Part shown: piece by piece, positions 11,907 through 23,041 of the stretch
How the letters are laid out: each line of letters starts with the position of its first letter
How positions within the stretch are numbered: position 1 is the stretch's first letter
DNA from: Microdochium bolleyi
Taxonomy: Eukaryota > Ascomycota > Sordariomycetes > Xylariales > Microdochiaceae
Assembly: GCA_001566295.1 (NCBI GenBank)
Contig: KQ964247.1
Span: forward strand, 2,480,001 to 2,544,000
Reading direction: 5' to 3'
DNA length: 64,000 nt
The notes under the pieces: model-generated
What the model was told of the DNA's origin: nothing
Seen by the model: the letters and a program-made list of their open reading frames with translations, nothing else
The model's database searches: none
Made by a program: the position numbers and the translations under genes

Positions 11907-14230
11907 ATGTCTCTGAGATGCTTCACCCTGATACCTCAAAGTCGACAGACATGTTTCGTGCGCCGGCCATGCTGGTAGAGCGCCGGAAGCAGGAGTCTCA
12001 GACATTCTGCGGCGCGGGCCCCATCATATCGGTGTTGGGGATTGTCATTTGGCATTTTAATAGATGTCGAGACAGTCCTCATTTTCTATACATCTGGGAC
12101 TGACGCAACATAATGCTGCGTGGACATGGTTTTTGCTCATTCCCTGCGGACTGCATACATTCCTCTTGTCGAAATCTGGACATCTGGACTCTGTCCACGC
12201 CTGACCTGACTTTCATGCTCGATCAACGCTCTTATTATTGTGCACCACGCAAGGCCACCGTACTATCGACCAGTATCAGTCGTGACAGGAACTCATAAAC
12301 ATGCACAACGATCATCAGACAGCTCAAGCATTCCTGTCCCGCGACCACGGGAGACAGACGTGAAACCGTGTAAGACGACGCGAACCCAGGCCGTGCCCTA
12401 CTCGACCGTACTCACGATGCGAGAGCTCCAACAATCGCATCATGCAGACACGCCTCGATCTGGGCTGTATCTCCGACTGGACTTTCGGCGAGAGACGCGG
12501 TTTCTCGGGGCAAGTTTCTGTCCACGCGGGGCGATGTAACCACAACACGAAGATGACCCCATGGGGACGAGGAGTTCTTCCAGCTAAGACGATGTCATCT
12601 GGACACAAACGTTGTCCTGATCGCGCAAAGATGTCTGCGCTAGGTACCCTATATGATGCCGAGTAGCTTGGCGTGGTTTGTGTTTCAAGCTCTCCAAGGC
12701 ACGTGCCGTCTGCCGTGCTGCGATGCCTACTGCGTAGTTGTCACGCGACCCATATCGAAGTCTGAAACTAACAGCACATAGCCAGCGCGGAGTGTCCAGT
12801 ACCACGTCTAGGCTAAGTTCAGAGGGAATTCCCAGCTGGGGGTATCTGGACATGCCAGACTCGAAGAAGTCGATGCAGGATGGCACCAAAATCCAGGCCA
12901 CGTCGACACCAGACACCGACCAGCAAGTTCGAGGGCTCGCTCTCACACTCGCCCCGAATGAGCCAGTCAGCCCGGCAATGCAGCGCTACCATTCGCCCTC
13001 CAATCTCATCTGGAACGAGCATCCGCTGCAGGGACTGTCCGGTCGATCGCTTCCGCCTGGTCTAGGTATCCGCAATCTAAAATTGTTCAGATGAAACACG
13101 TCCCGAGAGGGAGAGAGAGCAAGCAAGAGCCGCATGGCATTAGACCGTTTCGGTGATTAAGTCCGGCAACTATCAAGCATGTGATGGCCACGTCGCGGGA
13201 AAAAAGCCATCAGTAATCCGCATCCATGAGAATTGTTGCATGGATGAGGGCTATAAGACCTCAGACGAAAGAAAAAAGAGCCGAGATTATGATCCAAGGA
13301 TGCGAAGAGGACTGGGCAATGCATGGATGGTATGGATCAGCATTGCGCTTCGTTTGATCGGCAGTCCTCCTTCCCCAATTCTGAGGGCAGATGAACAAGC
13401 GGGGCAGGGCAGGCTTACGCAGTACCGTACTGTATGAATCCAACCCACAAAGACCGCCCCGGCATCGCATTCTAGGTACCGACGGGGAAGGCCTGTAACC
13501 ATCCTGCCATGGTCCCCCAGGATCGGAGGCGGTGCTTGGCTGCCGTGTTCGTCATCTCGCTTCACATGATAATTGATATGAAGGGTCCAGGAATGGGGTT
13601 TCGAAACTGTGCTTCGTATTTTGTGGTGTCGTAGATCCATCGCCTCTGCCCCCCCGCACATGTTTGTGGATTCCGTCCAACTGGGACTATTGATCCTCCG
13701 TGCGTACTCCGTACAGCACTTGCAGCCGCAGCACGCCATCTGAAATCGACGTTCGCGCCTGCTGGTGGAGTCTTGCATCTCGAAAGATGATAAGGTTGAG
13801 ATCTGGGAAATTGGGATTTGCACATGCTCGTCGAGGGGAGCACAGTCTATCCATTCCGTGACACACTACGCACCGAGTGCTCCGTAGCCGCTTGCACACC
13901 TCAACGTCATTTCGAGACGATGCTGTTCCGACGGGTCTCTGCCAAAAATACTACCTTAAAAGAGACGAAGCGAATCAATGGCCGCGCGGGACAATCAAAT
14001 GAGCTTCGAGACCACCCGCCGGCCGCCAGGCACTGCTGGCCACACGTAGCTCATGTCCTGTGACAAGGCCTACCTTATGCCGACTGCAATGTCTTGCAGT
14101 TGGCTCGCTTTTGGTGTATTTCCGAATCCTCGGAAAGTTTATTAGTTGCTAGGCTAATGGAATGGTCGTACGTATAGAGAACCAGACAGCTAACCGGCGT
14201 CCGGGAATAACTAAAGCTGGCCGACTGACT

Positions 14231-14256
14231 GACTCGCTGGAGTGACTCGCTGGAGT
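14231..14256. repeat. Tandem 13-bp duplication
   Basis: The 13-mer GACTCGCTGGAGT occurs twice back to back, just after a short GACT run. Confidence 0.9.
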
Positions 14257-15881
14257 CACGAACAGCCGCCATGAAACAAACGTGAGCACCAGCAAGTCTA
14301 ACAAATTCCGCTCGGTTCGTCGGTCCCTCGAGGTTGTCCCATCGCCGCGAAGAGCACGACTCACTCTCTGACTCGAGGCGGTGCTGGTCCGAGCTGGGAC
14401 GATCGGGGAGACAGCACGGTCCGGTCGGCCTAGCGTGTGCGTCGTCGGACAACTTTGGCATACGACAGACATCTTCTCGGTGCTCGGACGGGGGACTCTC
14501 AGCCCGGGAAAGGCGCTGAGTGATCATCCGGTCTACCGTGAGAGCCCGCACCAGGCTCGAAGAGACCAATTGACTCCACCAAAGCGCCGCGCAGAGCCGG
14601 CTACGGGAATCTCAGAGCAGGCGGTAAGCCGGGTGGCCAGGTGTCACTTTTGCTGAAAGTCCCAAGCCTTCTCGGCTCTCTCCAGCGGGCGAGAGGCGAC
14701 ATCAGCTCGGTTTCGCTGTGGAAGCTCGCAGGCGGCATAGGTGAAGACAGGATTCGCTCTGGCCAGGCAAGGCGGCCGAATAGAAGAGAAGGAGGGGTGG
14801 GCGTAGGGCTGTGGAGGTATCTGACGCTAATTAGCCCATCAGCCAACCGATCCAAATTTGGCTGGGGGCGCTGCGATTGGCTGGAGTTTGGCGCCGGGCA
14901 GGGGTTGTGCGTGGGTGGGGTCAGCACTTGCAGCGGTCCAAGAATAGCAACAGGGACGGCGAGAGGAGCACGAGGAGCTCGAGGAGTCACGTCGTTTCGT
15001 AAACAACCACGCACCCCCGGCCCCTGCAGCGCCGCTGCCCACTCACGACTCGCAGCGGCGACAGGCGGGCGCTCGTGCTGGCGCTGCTGTTGGTCCAGGC
15101 CACTGGCTGATGGGGCTGCAAGCACTTGCAGAGCCCGGCGGCCGCGCGGGAGCGAGGTTGCACTCGGCACCCTGTCTCCGCACCCACTGGGCACGCTGCC
15201 CATTCCGTGCCCGCTCTGTGCTTGTCCAGGCCGTTTCACGTCCTCCCGGAGCCCCGTTGTTGTCGTTGTTGTTGGGCAGGTTGTGGTTGTGGTTGCGGTT
15301 GCGGTGGGTGGTGGTTGGCGGCGGCTTGCCGAGCACAGTGACGGGCCATGGCCGGCCCGGCCGCACAGAGGCGGCACGGCGACGGAAGCGGTCGTGTGCG
15401 ACAGTGCGATGTTGGGAGTACCTACCTACAATACCCCGTACAATATGCGGTCGAATGGTTGAACAAGCGCATACGGAGTATCCCTGCAGGCAGAGTATCC
15501 ATCACAACTTCGACTTCTGGCGGCAGCATGTTGGCAATGTCGGCGCTGTGCGGGATCATCAGCCTGGACTGGTCAGGCGCAGTGCCGTTTCTACTACGTA
15601 CCTCAAGGTACCTCACCTCTAGGGATCTAGCCGGAGCATCGTCAGAGTACGGGAGTGCTCCATACCGTTGCCGTGCCAAACGAGCATGCTGGGTCAACAG
15701 AGACCATGGTCGAACCCTGAACTGGGCGGGATGCAACAGCTTGGAAACACAGGCCTGGGAAGCTGGGAAGCTGGGGTGGCCAGGCTTCCTGTTGCAGGAG
15801 GATCCCGCGAAGGCAAATGAGTGTGCTTGGCTCTCATCTGGACCTAGGCGATGGGGACAGTATGTATCGGATGCTGAAACA

Positions 15882-15924
15882 CAGGCAGACAGGCTGGCAG
15901 GCAGGCAGGCAGGCAGGCTGGCAG
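15882..15924. repeat. CAGG tetranucleotide repeat
   Basis: The core of about five CAGG units at 15898-15918 is flanked by imperfect GGCAG copies. It is non-coding. Confidence 0.85.
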
Positions 15925-16559
15925 TGAGCACAAGACGGTCTGGCTGCAGGCCATGGCCAGAGAGCACCGTTCCCCGCCCTGTCGGCACAACCGCCAGCCC
16001 AGCAGGCCAATCAGCAGGCCCCCAGACACTGCTGGCCACGGTGTTGCATCACAGACAGCACCTGCATCCCGGGCAGGCGCCGACGACAAGACTCATGAGG
16101 CCCTCGACGCCCTCCTTGCCCTCCTCGCCCTGGGGCCCCCCTGTCAGCGCCTTTGTTTCGTCCAGGCCTGCCGCACCCCTGCCCGCCCCGTTTGTGCTCC
16201 CCCTTTCTCCGCCTCTGCGCCGCTGCCCTCGTCCTCCGCCTCCTTGGCCTCCCCATGGCCTCCCCATGGCATGCTGAGAGGACCACCACTCAGCCCACGC
16301 CCCTCCGGCGCTACGCCCCAGCCCCGCCCTGTACCGCCCTCCCAGGCCCTGCCTGCTGCTGTGCTATTACGGGACCGCCCAGCTGTGGTGCATGCCTCTG
16401 GCCGCTGCCCGCTGGCCGCTGCCCAGGTGCCCGCCCGCCGAGCGTAGCTGCTGTGGGCTGACAGCCAGCAAGCACCAACCCTTGGGAAAGGCAGCGCTTG
16501 CCCGCCCGCCCGCCGCGGCACTTGCCCCAGCCCTGCCGCTCATTCGCCTGCCACAATCC

Positions 16560-16680
16560 CATCTCGCCAAACACTGCTCTCTCCTCTGTAGTTCTCTTCA
16601 CTCTTCTCAGCCTGCCCTCTCTTCCATTCTTCCACACTCTTCTTTTCGCACCAATCCCCCGCGAACCCGCATCGTCTTTG
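16560..16680 (+). promoter_or_regulatory. Pyrimidine-rich tract, likely near transcription start
   Basis: The plus strand is strongly C/T-rich here, upstream of the phosphatase ATG at 17301. CT-rich stretches of this kind often lie next to transcription starts in filamentous fungi. The role is inferred from position and composition only. Confidence 0.35.
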
Positions 16681-17300
16681 GCCGGCCCTCGCCATCGCCG
16701 CCCGACGTCTCCTCCTCCGGTCCGCTGCTGTTGCTTTCGTCCTCCCAGCCAAGCCACTCTTCCGCCCGGCTCTTCGATCTCGGCTGGCTCTGGCCGTCTG
16801 AACGACCACCACCACCCACAACCAATCACAAATCCTGCGATGGGCTCTGGGCTCTGACAATCCGCGCGAAAACCACCACTTAGTCCCGTTTAATCTTCTC
16901 GCTCCTTACTACCTGTGCGGTACGATCGACCAGCACCCGAGGGCCACCAGCAGGAAGGGTGCTCATCCTTCCGAGACTTGCCTTTTTGTGTGGAGAGTGT
17001 ACAGATTTCCGACATCCCAGGACTACGAGGTCGAATTCTCCCGAGCAAACAAGCAGGTGTTTGGCACCAAGAGGATTCAGCAGTGCTGTCCTCTTTGGCA
17101 TCACGGGCTCCCCGATCCCGAGATTTCTTTCCTTTCCAGCGCTCCGCGTTTCTTTGCGCCGACTGCCTGACGTATCAACGTCGGGCCGTCTAGATACTAC
17201 TACCTTGAAGCGATCTTCCGCGCTTCTAGCGGGACAGATTCAGCTATTTTAATTCAGCCAAGAGTCACGGTAGCTCGACATTTTCTTGCCTCTGTCGATC

Positions 17301-19721
17301 ATGCCGTCCGCCACAGCTCGCCGGCTCTACGAGGACCAGATTCCCTCGTTCATGTCCGTCATTGACGACGAACCCAACACCTTCAGCGGCAGAGGCCTCG
17401 CGCCTGTAGACGAGAGTCCCAGATATATCCAGATGGCGGACTCATATCCAGAATGCCCCAAGCATGCGCCACCACCGCCGCCGCACCCTTCACAGATGGC
17501 GCAACTCGGATCGATGGGCCTAGCCAATTCACACCGTCTTCACGACGGTGCTTCTACGCCAAACTTTGAGTCTGCGGATTCTTCGCCCACCACAACCCTG
17601 ACCACGGATACTTCGTCGCTTTCAGATCCGTCGCCTTCCTCATCACCAGACTCGCCGGTCCATCTTCTGCCACTGAACAACTTCCCGGGCACTAGCTTTG
17701 GAGGCCATGCAAGTGGTACACTCACTGTTGATAGCAACACCAACCGTCTTGAGCGACCGATGACCTCTCCGTCGCCGAGGCGGGGCCGGAACATGAAGGG
17801 CCTCTCGATCCAGCCGCCTTTTGGCGGCAACTTGTCCTCGACCCTAGAGTCCGAACCTGCTTCTCCCGTCTTCATCAAGCCCAAGATCCCTGGCATGAAG
17901 AGGAAACCCAGCCAGTTGAGTCTCAAGACCGACTCGAATGGCCTGAACCTGCGGCTACCAGCTCCGAGCATAGAGGTCCCGAGCTCACCGGCCCTGCCGC
18001 CCATTCTCCAGCGTCGACAGCTTAAGCACTCAACATCTTCGCCACACATGCTCTCCTTCGCGGGACTCAAATCGTCAACTTTTGGCCCTGCAGGTGGCAT
18101 GTCGTTCCCCACCATGCTTGAGCGCGGTGCGGACGGTCTGTCCGAGGCTTTCCGGCCGAAAAGACCGAGCTTCGACTCGGCGATCGCGGAGGAGGATTCG
18201 CCGATCAGGAGCCAGGTCGCCAGCAGAGCGGCTCTTGACTTTCAGCCTCATGATGAATCGGAGCAGAACGAGGACCAAAAGTCACCTGGTTATCCCGAGG
18301 GTCCAATCGCCATCTACGACGACAATGTCTACCTGTACTTGGAGCCTACAGCAGATGAGGCGGCCAAGTTCGACGTGGTCATCAACGTGGCTCGCGAGGT
18401 CTTGAATCCCTTCAATGCGCCGCGATTTGACGAGAACCAAGGGAAGGAGGCATCGCCCATCGAGTCCCCATACCCTGAGACTGCCATGACATGCGACAGC
18501 TTCTCGACAGCATTCGAGTTTCCTCCTTCAACCCAGCGTGGACCGGAAACTCCCACGACACCCAAGGCGAACCCCTTGCGCGAGCCAGAGTACATCCACA
18601 TGCTGTGGGATCACAACACGGACATCGCGCACGATCTCATTGGTCTCTGCGAGACCATCGAGAAGCGCACGAAGGAAGGCAAGAAGGTGCTTGTGCACTG
18701 CCAGCAGGGTGCCAGCCGATCTGCGAGCTTGATTATTGCCTACGGCATCTTCCAGAACCCCACGCTCAGCGTCAATGACGCCTACTATGCGGCGCAAGCC
18801 AAGAGCAGGTGGATCAGTCCCAACATGCGGCTGATGTACTGTCTCCAGGACTTCCAGAAGGAGATTGCGAAGAGGAAGCTTCCCCCGCGATCTGCGGCTG
18901 GCCCTCGTAGCGGAAGAAGCCCTACTAAGCACCACCGCATTACGCTCTCCGCGGATGCTGTCGACCTCAAGCCCAAAGAGCCACTTACGGCGCCTCTCCC
19001 TGACGAAAAGGAGAGTCCGATAAGAGCACCCAGTCCAGGTCGCAGCCCCTCGCATTCGCGGGGCAAGTCAACACCGAATCTTGAGGCCATCTCACCGGGC
19101 CCATCGTCAGCACCGTCGACTTTCACTTGGGATGAGAAAGAGGATGCCCAGGATCCTGGCAAGTTCGGCCGATTTCACCTCGAGGGGGACTCACTTAAGC
19201 CACCGCAGCTCTACGAGCCACCGCAAAGGAAGCCCGAGTTCGAGGCTCACTCGGCCCCAAAGACTCTCTTAGTGCCTTCGACATACTCGTCGTCCTCATC
19301 CTTCCAGCCGCCGCCGTCTCCAGGCTTTGCGGCTCACCGTTTCGGTATGGGACCGCAGGACATCGGCTTCTCGAGCTTGAACATTGGCGCGAATCCTCTG
19401 CCAACGAGATGCCACTCAGATGTGCCTCAGTTCCAAGCATTCCCAGTGGCGATGAGTTCCCGCGAGGAAGACGCACTCATGTCTCCACGCGCTGAAATCA
19501 TGACCGACAACCCGATCCACGCCAAACTGTCCGAGGTTCCGGGCATGACTTTCGTCGAACAACCGCCTACGCCGAACGACGGGCTCTTCTCGCCGCGACA
19601 GACGATGTTCCCCCGGGATCCCTTCGAGCCATTCGGACGGCCCACGCAGGTCGCCGACCCAAGGAGTCCGCCAACACAGGGCGAGACCCCCATCGTCCGA
19701 TCAATTGACGATGTGTTATAA
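17301..19721 (+). CDS. Dual-specificity MAP kinase phosphatase (Msg5-like)
   Basis: One exon encodes 806 residues. The C-terminal half of the chain holds a dual-specificity phosphatase domain: VVINVAREVLNPF near residues 355-380, a probable general-acid Asp437 in LWDH, and the active-site loop HCQQGASRS with nucleophile Cys467, followed by the helix LSVNDAYYAAQAKSRWI. The other regions are Ser/Pro-rich and probably regulatory, with many SP/TP sites. Length, layout and the long N-terminal tail fit Msg5/Cpp1-type phosphatases, which dephosphorylate and switch off fungal MAP kinases; which kinase is targeted cannot be read from the sequence. The start is the first ATG of the frame, preceded by a long non-coding leader. 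An insert of about 45 residues splits the conserved domain between the first strand and the acid loop. Confidence 0.85.
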   Translation: MPSATARRLYEDQIPSFMSVIDDEPNTFSGRGLAPVDESPRYIQMADSYPECPKHAPPPPPHPSQMAQLGSMGLANSHRLHDGASTPNFESADSSPTTTLTTDTSSLSDPSPSSSPDSPVHLLPLNNFPGTSFGGHASGTLTVDSNTNRLERPMTSPSPRRGRNMKGLSIQPPFGGNLSSTLESEPASPVFIKPKIPGMKRKPSQLSLKTDSNGLNLRLPAPSIEVPSSPALPPILQRRQLKHSTSSPHMLSFAGLKSSTFGPAGGMSFPTMLERGADGLSEAFRPKRPSFDSAIAEEDSPIRSQVASRAALDFQPHDESEQNEDQKSPGYPEGPIAIYDDNVYLYLEPTADEAAKFDVVINVAREVLNPFNAPRFDENQGKEASPIESPYPETAMTCDSFSTAFEFPPSTQRGPETPTTPKANPLREPEYIHMLWDHNTDIAHDLIGLCETIEKRTKEGKKVLVHCQQGASRSASLIIAYGIFQNPTLSVNDAYYAAQAKSRWISPNMRLMYCLQDFQKEIAKRKLPPRSAAGPRSGRSPTKHHRITLSADAVDLKPKEPLTAPLPDEKESPIRAPSPGRSPSHSRGKSTPNLEAISPGPSSAPSTFTWDEKEDAQDPGKFGRFHLEGDSLKPPQLYEPPQRKPEFEAHSAPKTLLVPSTYSSSSSFQPPPSPGFAAHRFGMGPQDIGFSSLNIGANPLPTRCHSDVPQFQAFPVAMSSREEDALMSPRAEIMTDNPIHAKLSEVPGMTFVEQPPTPNDGLFSPRQTMFPRDPFEPFGRPTQVADPRSPPTQGETPIVRSIDDVL

Positions 19722-20661
19722 TGCGACTACATGACGGAGATATTCGAACAATCTTTTACGAACAGGCGCAGGCTAGGCGTCTTCTATAATATTCTTTTGT
19801 TTATAAGCATGCAGCTTTCAAGCCACCACCAGGTCGATATGGCTGGGGCTTGTTCCTGCACAGGGTTAGGAGGAGGCAGTATCAGTGACGATTGTGGGAC
19901 AATAACTCATTGTACACTATTGTGTGCAACGCGAATGGATAGGAGACCACTCTAGAGACGCTAGCAAGCGTTTCGGTAGTAAGGCAAGCCAGGGGTGGTT
20001 GTATAAACAGTTGTGTGTATCGCTGGACGCATCTGGGATCGTCCAAGCGCTTTCATGGACGTGGCTCTTGGCTGACATGGCCACAGGGACCTTTGTCGTT
20101 TGGCATCTTCATCCCCCAAAGGGCACTGTTCGAGCGTTATTTGCAAATCCTTGAAGATCAATACAGAACAAACCATTTTCGTACATCAGGACTGCTAGCA
20201 ACCCTCTGAAATGTGTCTGCTTGGAGATATTTGTTTCTCCTTTTCCATTGTTCCGCTTGTGACAAGAAGCCACTGAAAGGCAGTGTGGATGGGCGCTATG
20301 TACAATTGTTTCTCTTCTATGTTCGTCTTTTCCTTGCAATCTAGGAGTACATATATACAGAAATGGCAAAGTCCTATAGGTCCAACAACATACACGTCAA
20401 AGGCCGGCACTCGACCGGACTCATGACTCACACGCGCGGACACCAGTGTGAGAGCGAGAGCGACAGTCTGTGAAGGCCAACCCTTACGTGTGTGTGTGTG
20501 CGCGCACGCGCCTGCCTTCCCGACGTGCTGCGGGCCGTTTTCATCGGCCATGGGGGAACCCCGGTTTGCTAACGCAGCAAACCTCACCTTCCCTCCGTTC
20601 TTCCATCCTTCTTGCCGTCAACACAGGCAGGATAAAGAGAGAAGGAGAAGAAGAAAAGACC
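19722..20661. other. Convergent 3' region between the phosphatase and HUT1
   Basis: No gene is visible. It contains the 3' flanks of two converging genes and a 26-nt alternating purine-pyrimidine tract at 20486-20511. Confidence 0.5.
20486..20511. repeat. Alternating purine-pyrimidine (TG/CG) tract
   Basis: Twenty-six bases alternate purine and pyrimidine without a break, first as a TG run and then CGCGCACGCGC. Such tracts can adopt Z-form DNA. Confidence 0.85.
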
Positions 20662-22088
20662 CTACTGTGCCTTCTCCTCGAGGGCCTTCCGCTTCTTGGC
20701 CTCCTCCTTGGCGATCTTCTCGCGGCGCGCGATGTGCGCCTCGGCGCCGATGCCGCCGAACACGAGCCCGACGCCGAGGACCTGCATGCGCGTGAGGCGG
20801 TGGCCAAAGGCCACGACGGAGAGGATCATGGTGAACATCTTGCGCGTGACCGTCACGGTGACGAGGAGCACCGAGGAGAACGTGGAGAGGGTGTAGACTG
20901 GTTTCCGCCAAAGAGGTTAGTGGCCGAGGATCTCCCAGAAGAGCCGCAGTGCTGTAAAGGAGAAGCAAGCGAGAGGGGAGGGTGTTTTTTTTGACTTACA
21001 GATGAAGACCTGCCCGACGGCGCCGCACGCCGAAAAGCCCAGCACGTCCGTCCAGACAGACGGGTAACGCGCCAGGAACGCCAGGGCCTCGGTGAGTTCG
21101 CCTGCAGAGCCGGCAATGTCCATGCCGAACCACTCGCCAAGCCCTGTATGGACGAGCCAGGGCGAGAGGACGAGGTACGAAGCGGTGACGGCCGACATCA
21201 TGAGATTGTTGGCGCACATCATCTGCGGGCCCGTGTACGGCTGGAACGCGCCGAAGATGTAGTCCTGCGTGCTGTTGGTCAGGCCGTCAAAGAGCAGGTT
21301 AATGCCGAGGAGCAGCATGCCCCATGAAGCGTTGCGCTCCTCGGTGGAAGAGTGCTTCTTGCTCTTGCCAGCCTTGCCCGAGTGCAGAGTGAACACCGCG
21401 ACACCGGCCGTCACTGCCGCCACGACGAGGTACTTGTACAGGGGGTATCGCTTGCGAAAGATTGTGATGTGCAGGAACATGACCGGCAGGAGCTTGCAGC
21501 TCTTGGCGAGCAGGAAGGTAATGTAGTCGATGTGCGCGAGGCTGGCGTAGCCGAAGGGCGAGGCGAGGGCGCTCGTGAGCGCGACGAGCAGCAAGGGCCC
21601 GAGGATGCGGCGCGAGGGAATGATCGGCGGCACCGCCTTGCCTCTTGGGGTGCTGAAGTAGAGGTACAGGCTGCCTGTGGCGGCGGCGAAGAGCGACTGG
21701 ATGGTATTGAGGAAGACTGGGTACTTGAAGACTTCTGTCGCGCCCGGGGGACCGTACGGTGTCGTCGTGAGCTTCTCTTGGAGGTAGGCCCATGTAAGGC
21801 TGTCGCCGGGAGCATGAGATTGTTAGCCAGACGTTGCTGCAGATTGCGAACGCGTCAAGGACGAGGGATCCCATACAAGGAGCCGTAGATGCCAGCCACG
21901 GCGATGACCAGCTGTGTTGCACCAGCCTCAGGGGCTGCGATGGGAGCAGCGGGCTTGGTCATGGGCGCGCCGTTCGAGCGCAGCTCAGGTTGCGCGTTGG
22001 GTTGCGCAAGCATTGTCTTCGGTCTGCCCTCGACATATTCGGACGAGGGGACGCGCTCGATCGGTCGCGCCTGCTTTGTACGCGCCAT
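20662..22088 (-). CDS. HUT1: UDP-galactose transporter homologue Hut1 (SLC35B1 family)
   Basis: Exons 22088-21877, 21799-21000 and 20897-20662 (minus) give 415 residues. The first join restores GIYGSFLTWAYLQEKLTTTPYG and the second QVFIFYTLSTFSS, both hallmarks of the family. Hut1 is a multi-pass ER nucleotide-sugar carrier linked to UDP-galactose and UDP-glucose import and to ER folding homeostasis. About ten hydrophobic segments are visible, after a hydrophilic N-terminal tail of about 45 residues. The C terminus is charged and Lys-rich (KEEAKKRKALEEKAQ), in keeping with cytosolic exposure and ER retention. The chosen ATG is the first one followed by family-like sequence; an in-frame ATG at 22193 would add 35 residues. 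Confidence 0.92.
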
Positions 22089-23041
22089 TGCTGCGGGAGA
22101 GAGCAGACTGGTAGCAGTGCCGTCGTCGACGTGGGAGTCGATTCTATCGGAAGGGCGCTGGCTGTGATAAGCGGTGACGTTGCGAAGAGGCAAGGTTCGC
22201 GATACCAGTAGCCCAAATGCACCAGGCTCAATGACGAGAAATTAATTGGAGAAAACCACGGCAGTGGGAGAAGGAGAGCTCATGCCAACGTGGCTCTTTG
22301 ACGGGTGAAGCAAGCGCGTGGAGTTAGTTGATGGGAATGCTACATCTGTGTGGGGTCCATGACGGCTTTCAGGGTCAGCTTTGGTGATGACAGTTGGCCA
22401 CACGGAGTGGGAAGGTTTGGACCCTGACCGGGCTGTCCCTGTGCGGGAATCACAGGGGCAGGCACTAGCTCTAGCTGCAGCCACTAACACATACACATAC
22501 TGTCCTCGGCCACTATTGTTCCATGAAGCTTCATTCTGGGGTAGGGCAGGTCAATGGCCACCCAACAAATACCAACGTGCCGACACACCTGTGACAGAAT
22601 AGCTCTGGATGAGGGCATTCGTGTCCTTTATCATGATTTCCCACAAACCTCAATAAGTATGTTTCTGTGCTACCGAAATACTTTTTGAGCCTCGTTACAT
22701 TGAACCCCTTCTTTCCGCCTGGCATCGCCACGCCAATTTCTCGGTGAACAATTAAGGCCTTGCGAGCCTCCTCGAGGCGGTACAAGAGTCGTTATAAGAA
22801 TGGATATCGGGTATTGCGCTGCCAAAATCGAGTGCCTGTCATCACTTCGTCGCCAAAGACCCCCCAACGCCGTGTAGGAACTTCCGTCGTAGCCTTGCGG
22901 CCGTTCAAAGTCTGCGGACATTTGTCTCGTGGACGTCATGAGTCTTCGCCGGCCCGAGCCCGACCAGGGAAACAGAGAAGAAATGCCTGATATGATATGT
23001 GTTACAGATTCCCAGGCGTGTGGGTAGCATTTTCGTCATGT
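22089..23041. other. Intergenic: HUT1 promoter and 3' flank of the KH gene
   Basis: No supported gene. The part next to 22088 serves as the HUT1 promoter; the part next to 23042 is the KH gene 3' flank. Confidence 0.5.

Larger units (their letters stand above)
9530..14600. other. Gene-free divergent interval, left part
   Basis: No ORF here has recognisable domains or a convincing spliced structure, and I find no tRNA or transposon signature. It contains an (AG)10 microsatellite at 11887-11906 and a 13-bp tandem duplication at 14231-14256. The left end is the promoter and leader of the Ser-rich gene. An unannotated non-coding transcript is possible but not shown. Confidence 0.5.
14601..17300 (+). 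other. GC-rich upstream region and probable long leader of the MAPK phosphatase gene
   Basis: This stretch is GC-rich and low in complexity, with a GTT/GGTT-rich tract near 15255-15330, a CAGG repeat near 15898-15918 and a C/T-rich zone near 16560-16780. Overlapping open frames on both strands reflect base composition rather than genes. It most likely holds the promoter and 5' leader of the gene starting at 17301. Confidence 0.5.

Noticed and set aside
14601..15462. Overlapping long open frames on both strands in GC-rich DNA
   Set aside because: Proline/threonine- or glycine-rich translations from repetitive GC-rich sequence, with no splice sites that join them and no family resemblance.
16049..16829. 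Gly/Arg-rich open frames on the minus strand
   Set aside because: They come from the CT-rich leader of the phosphatase gene read backwards.
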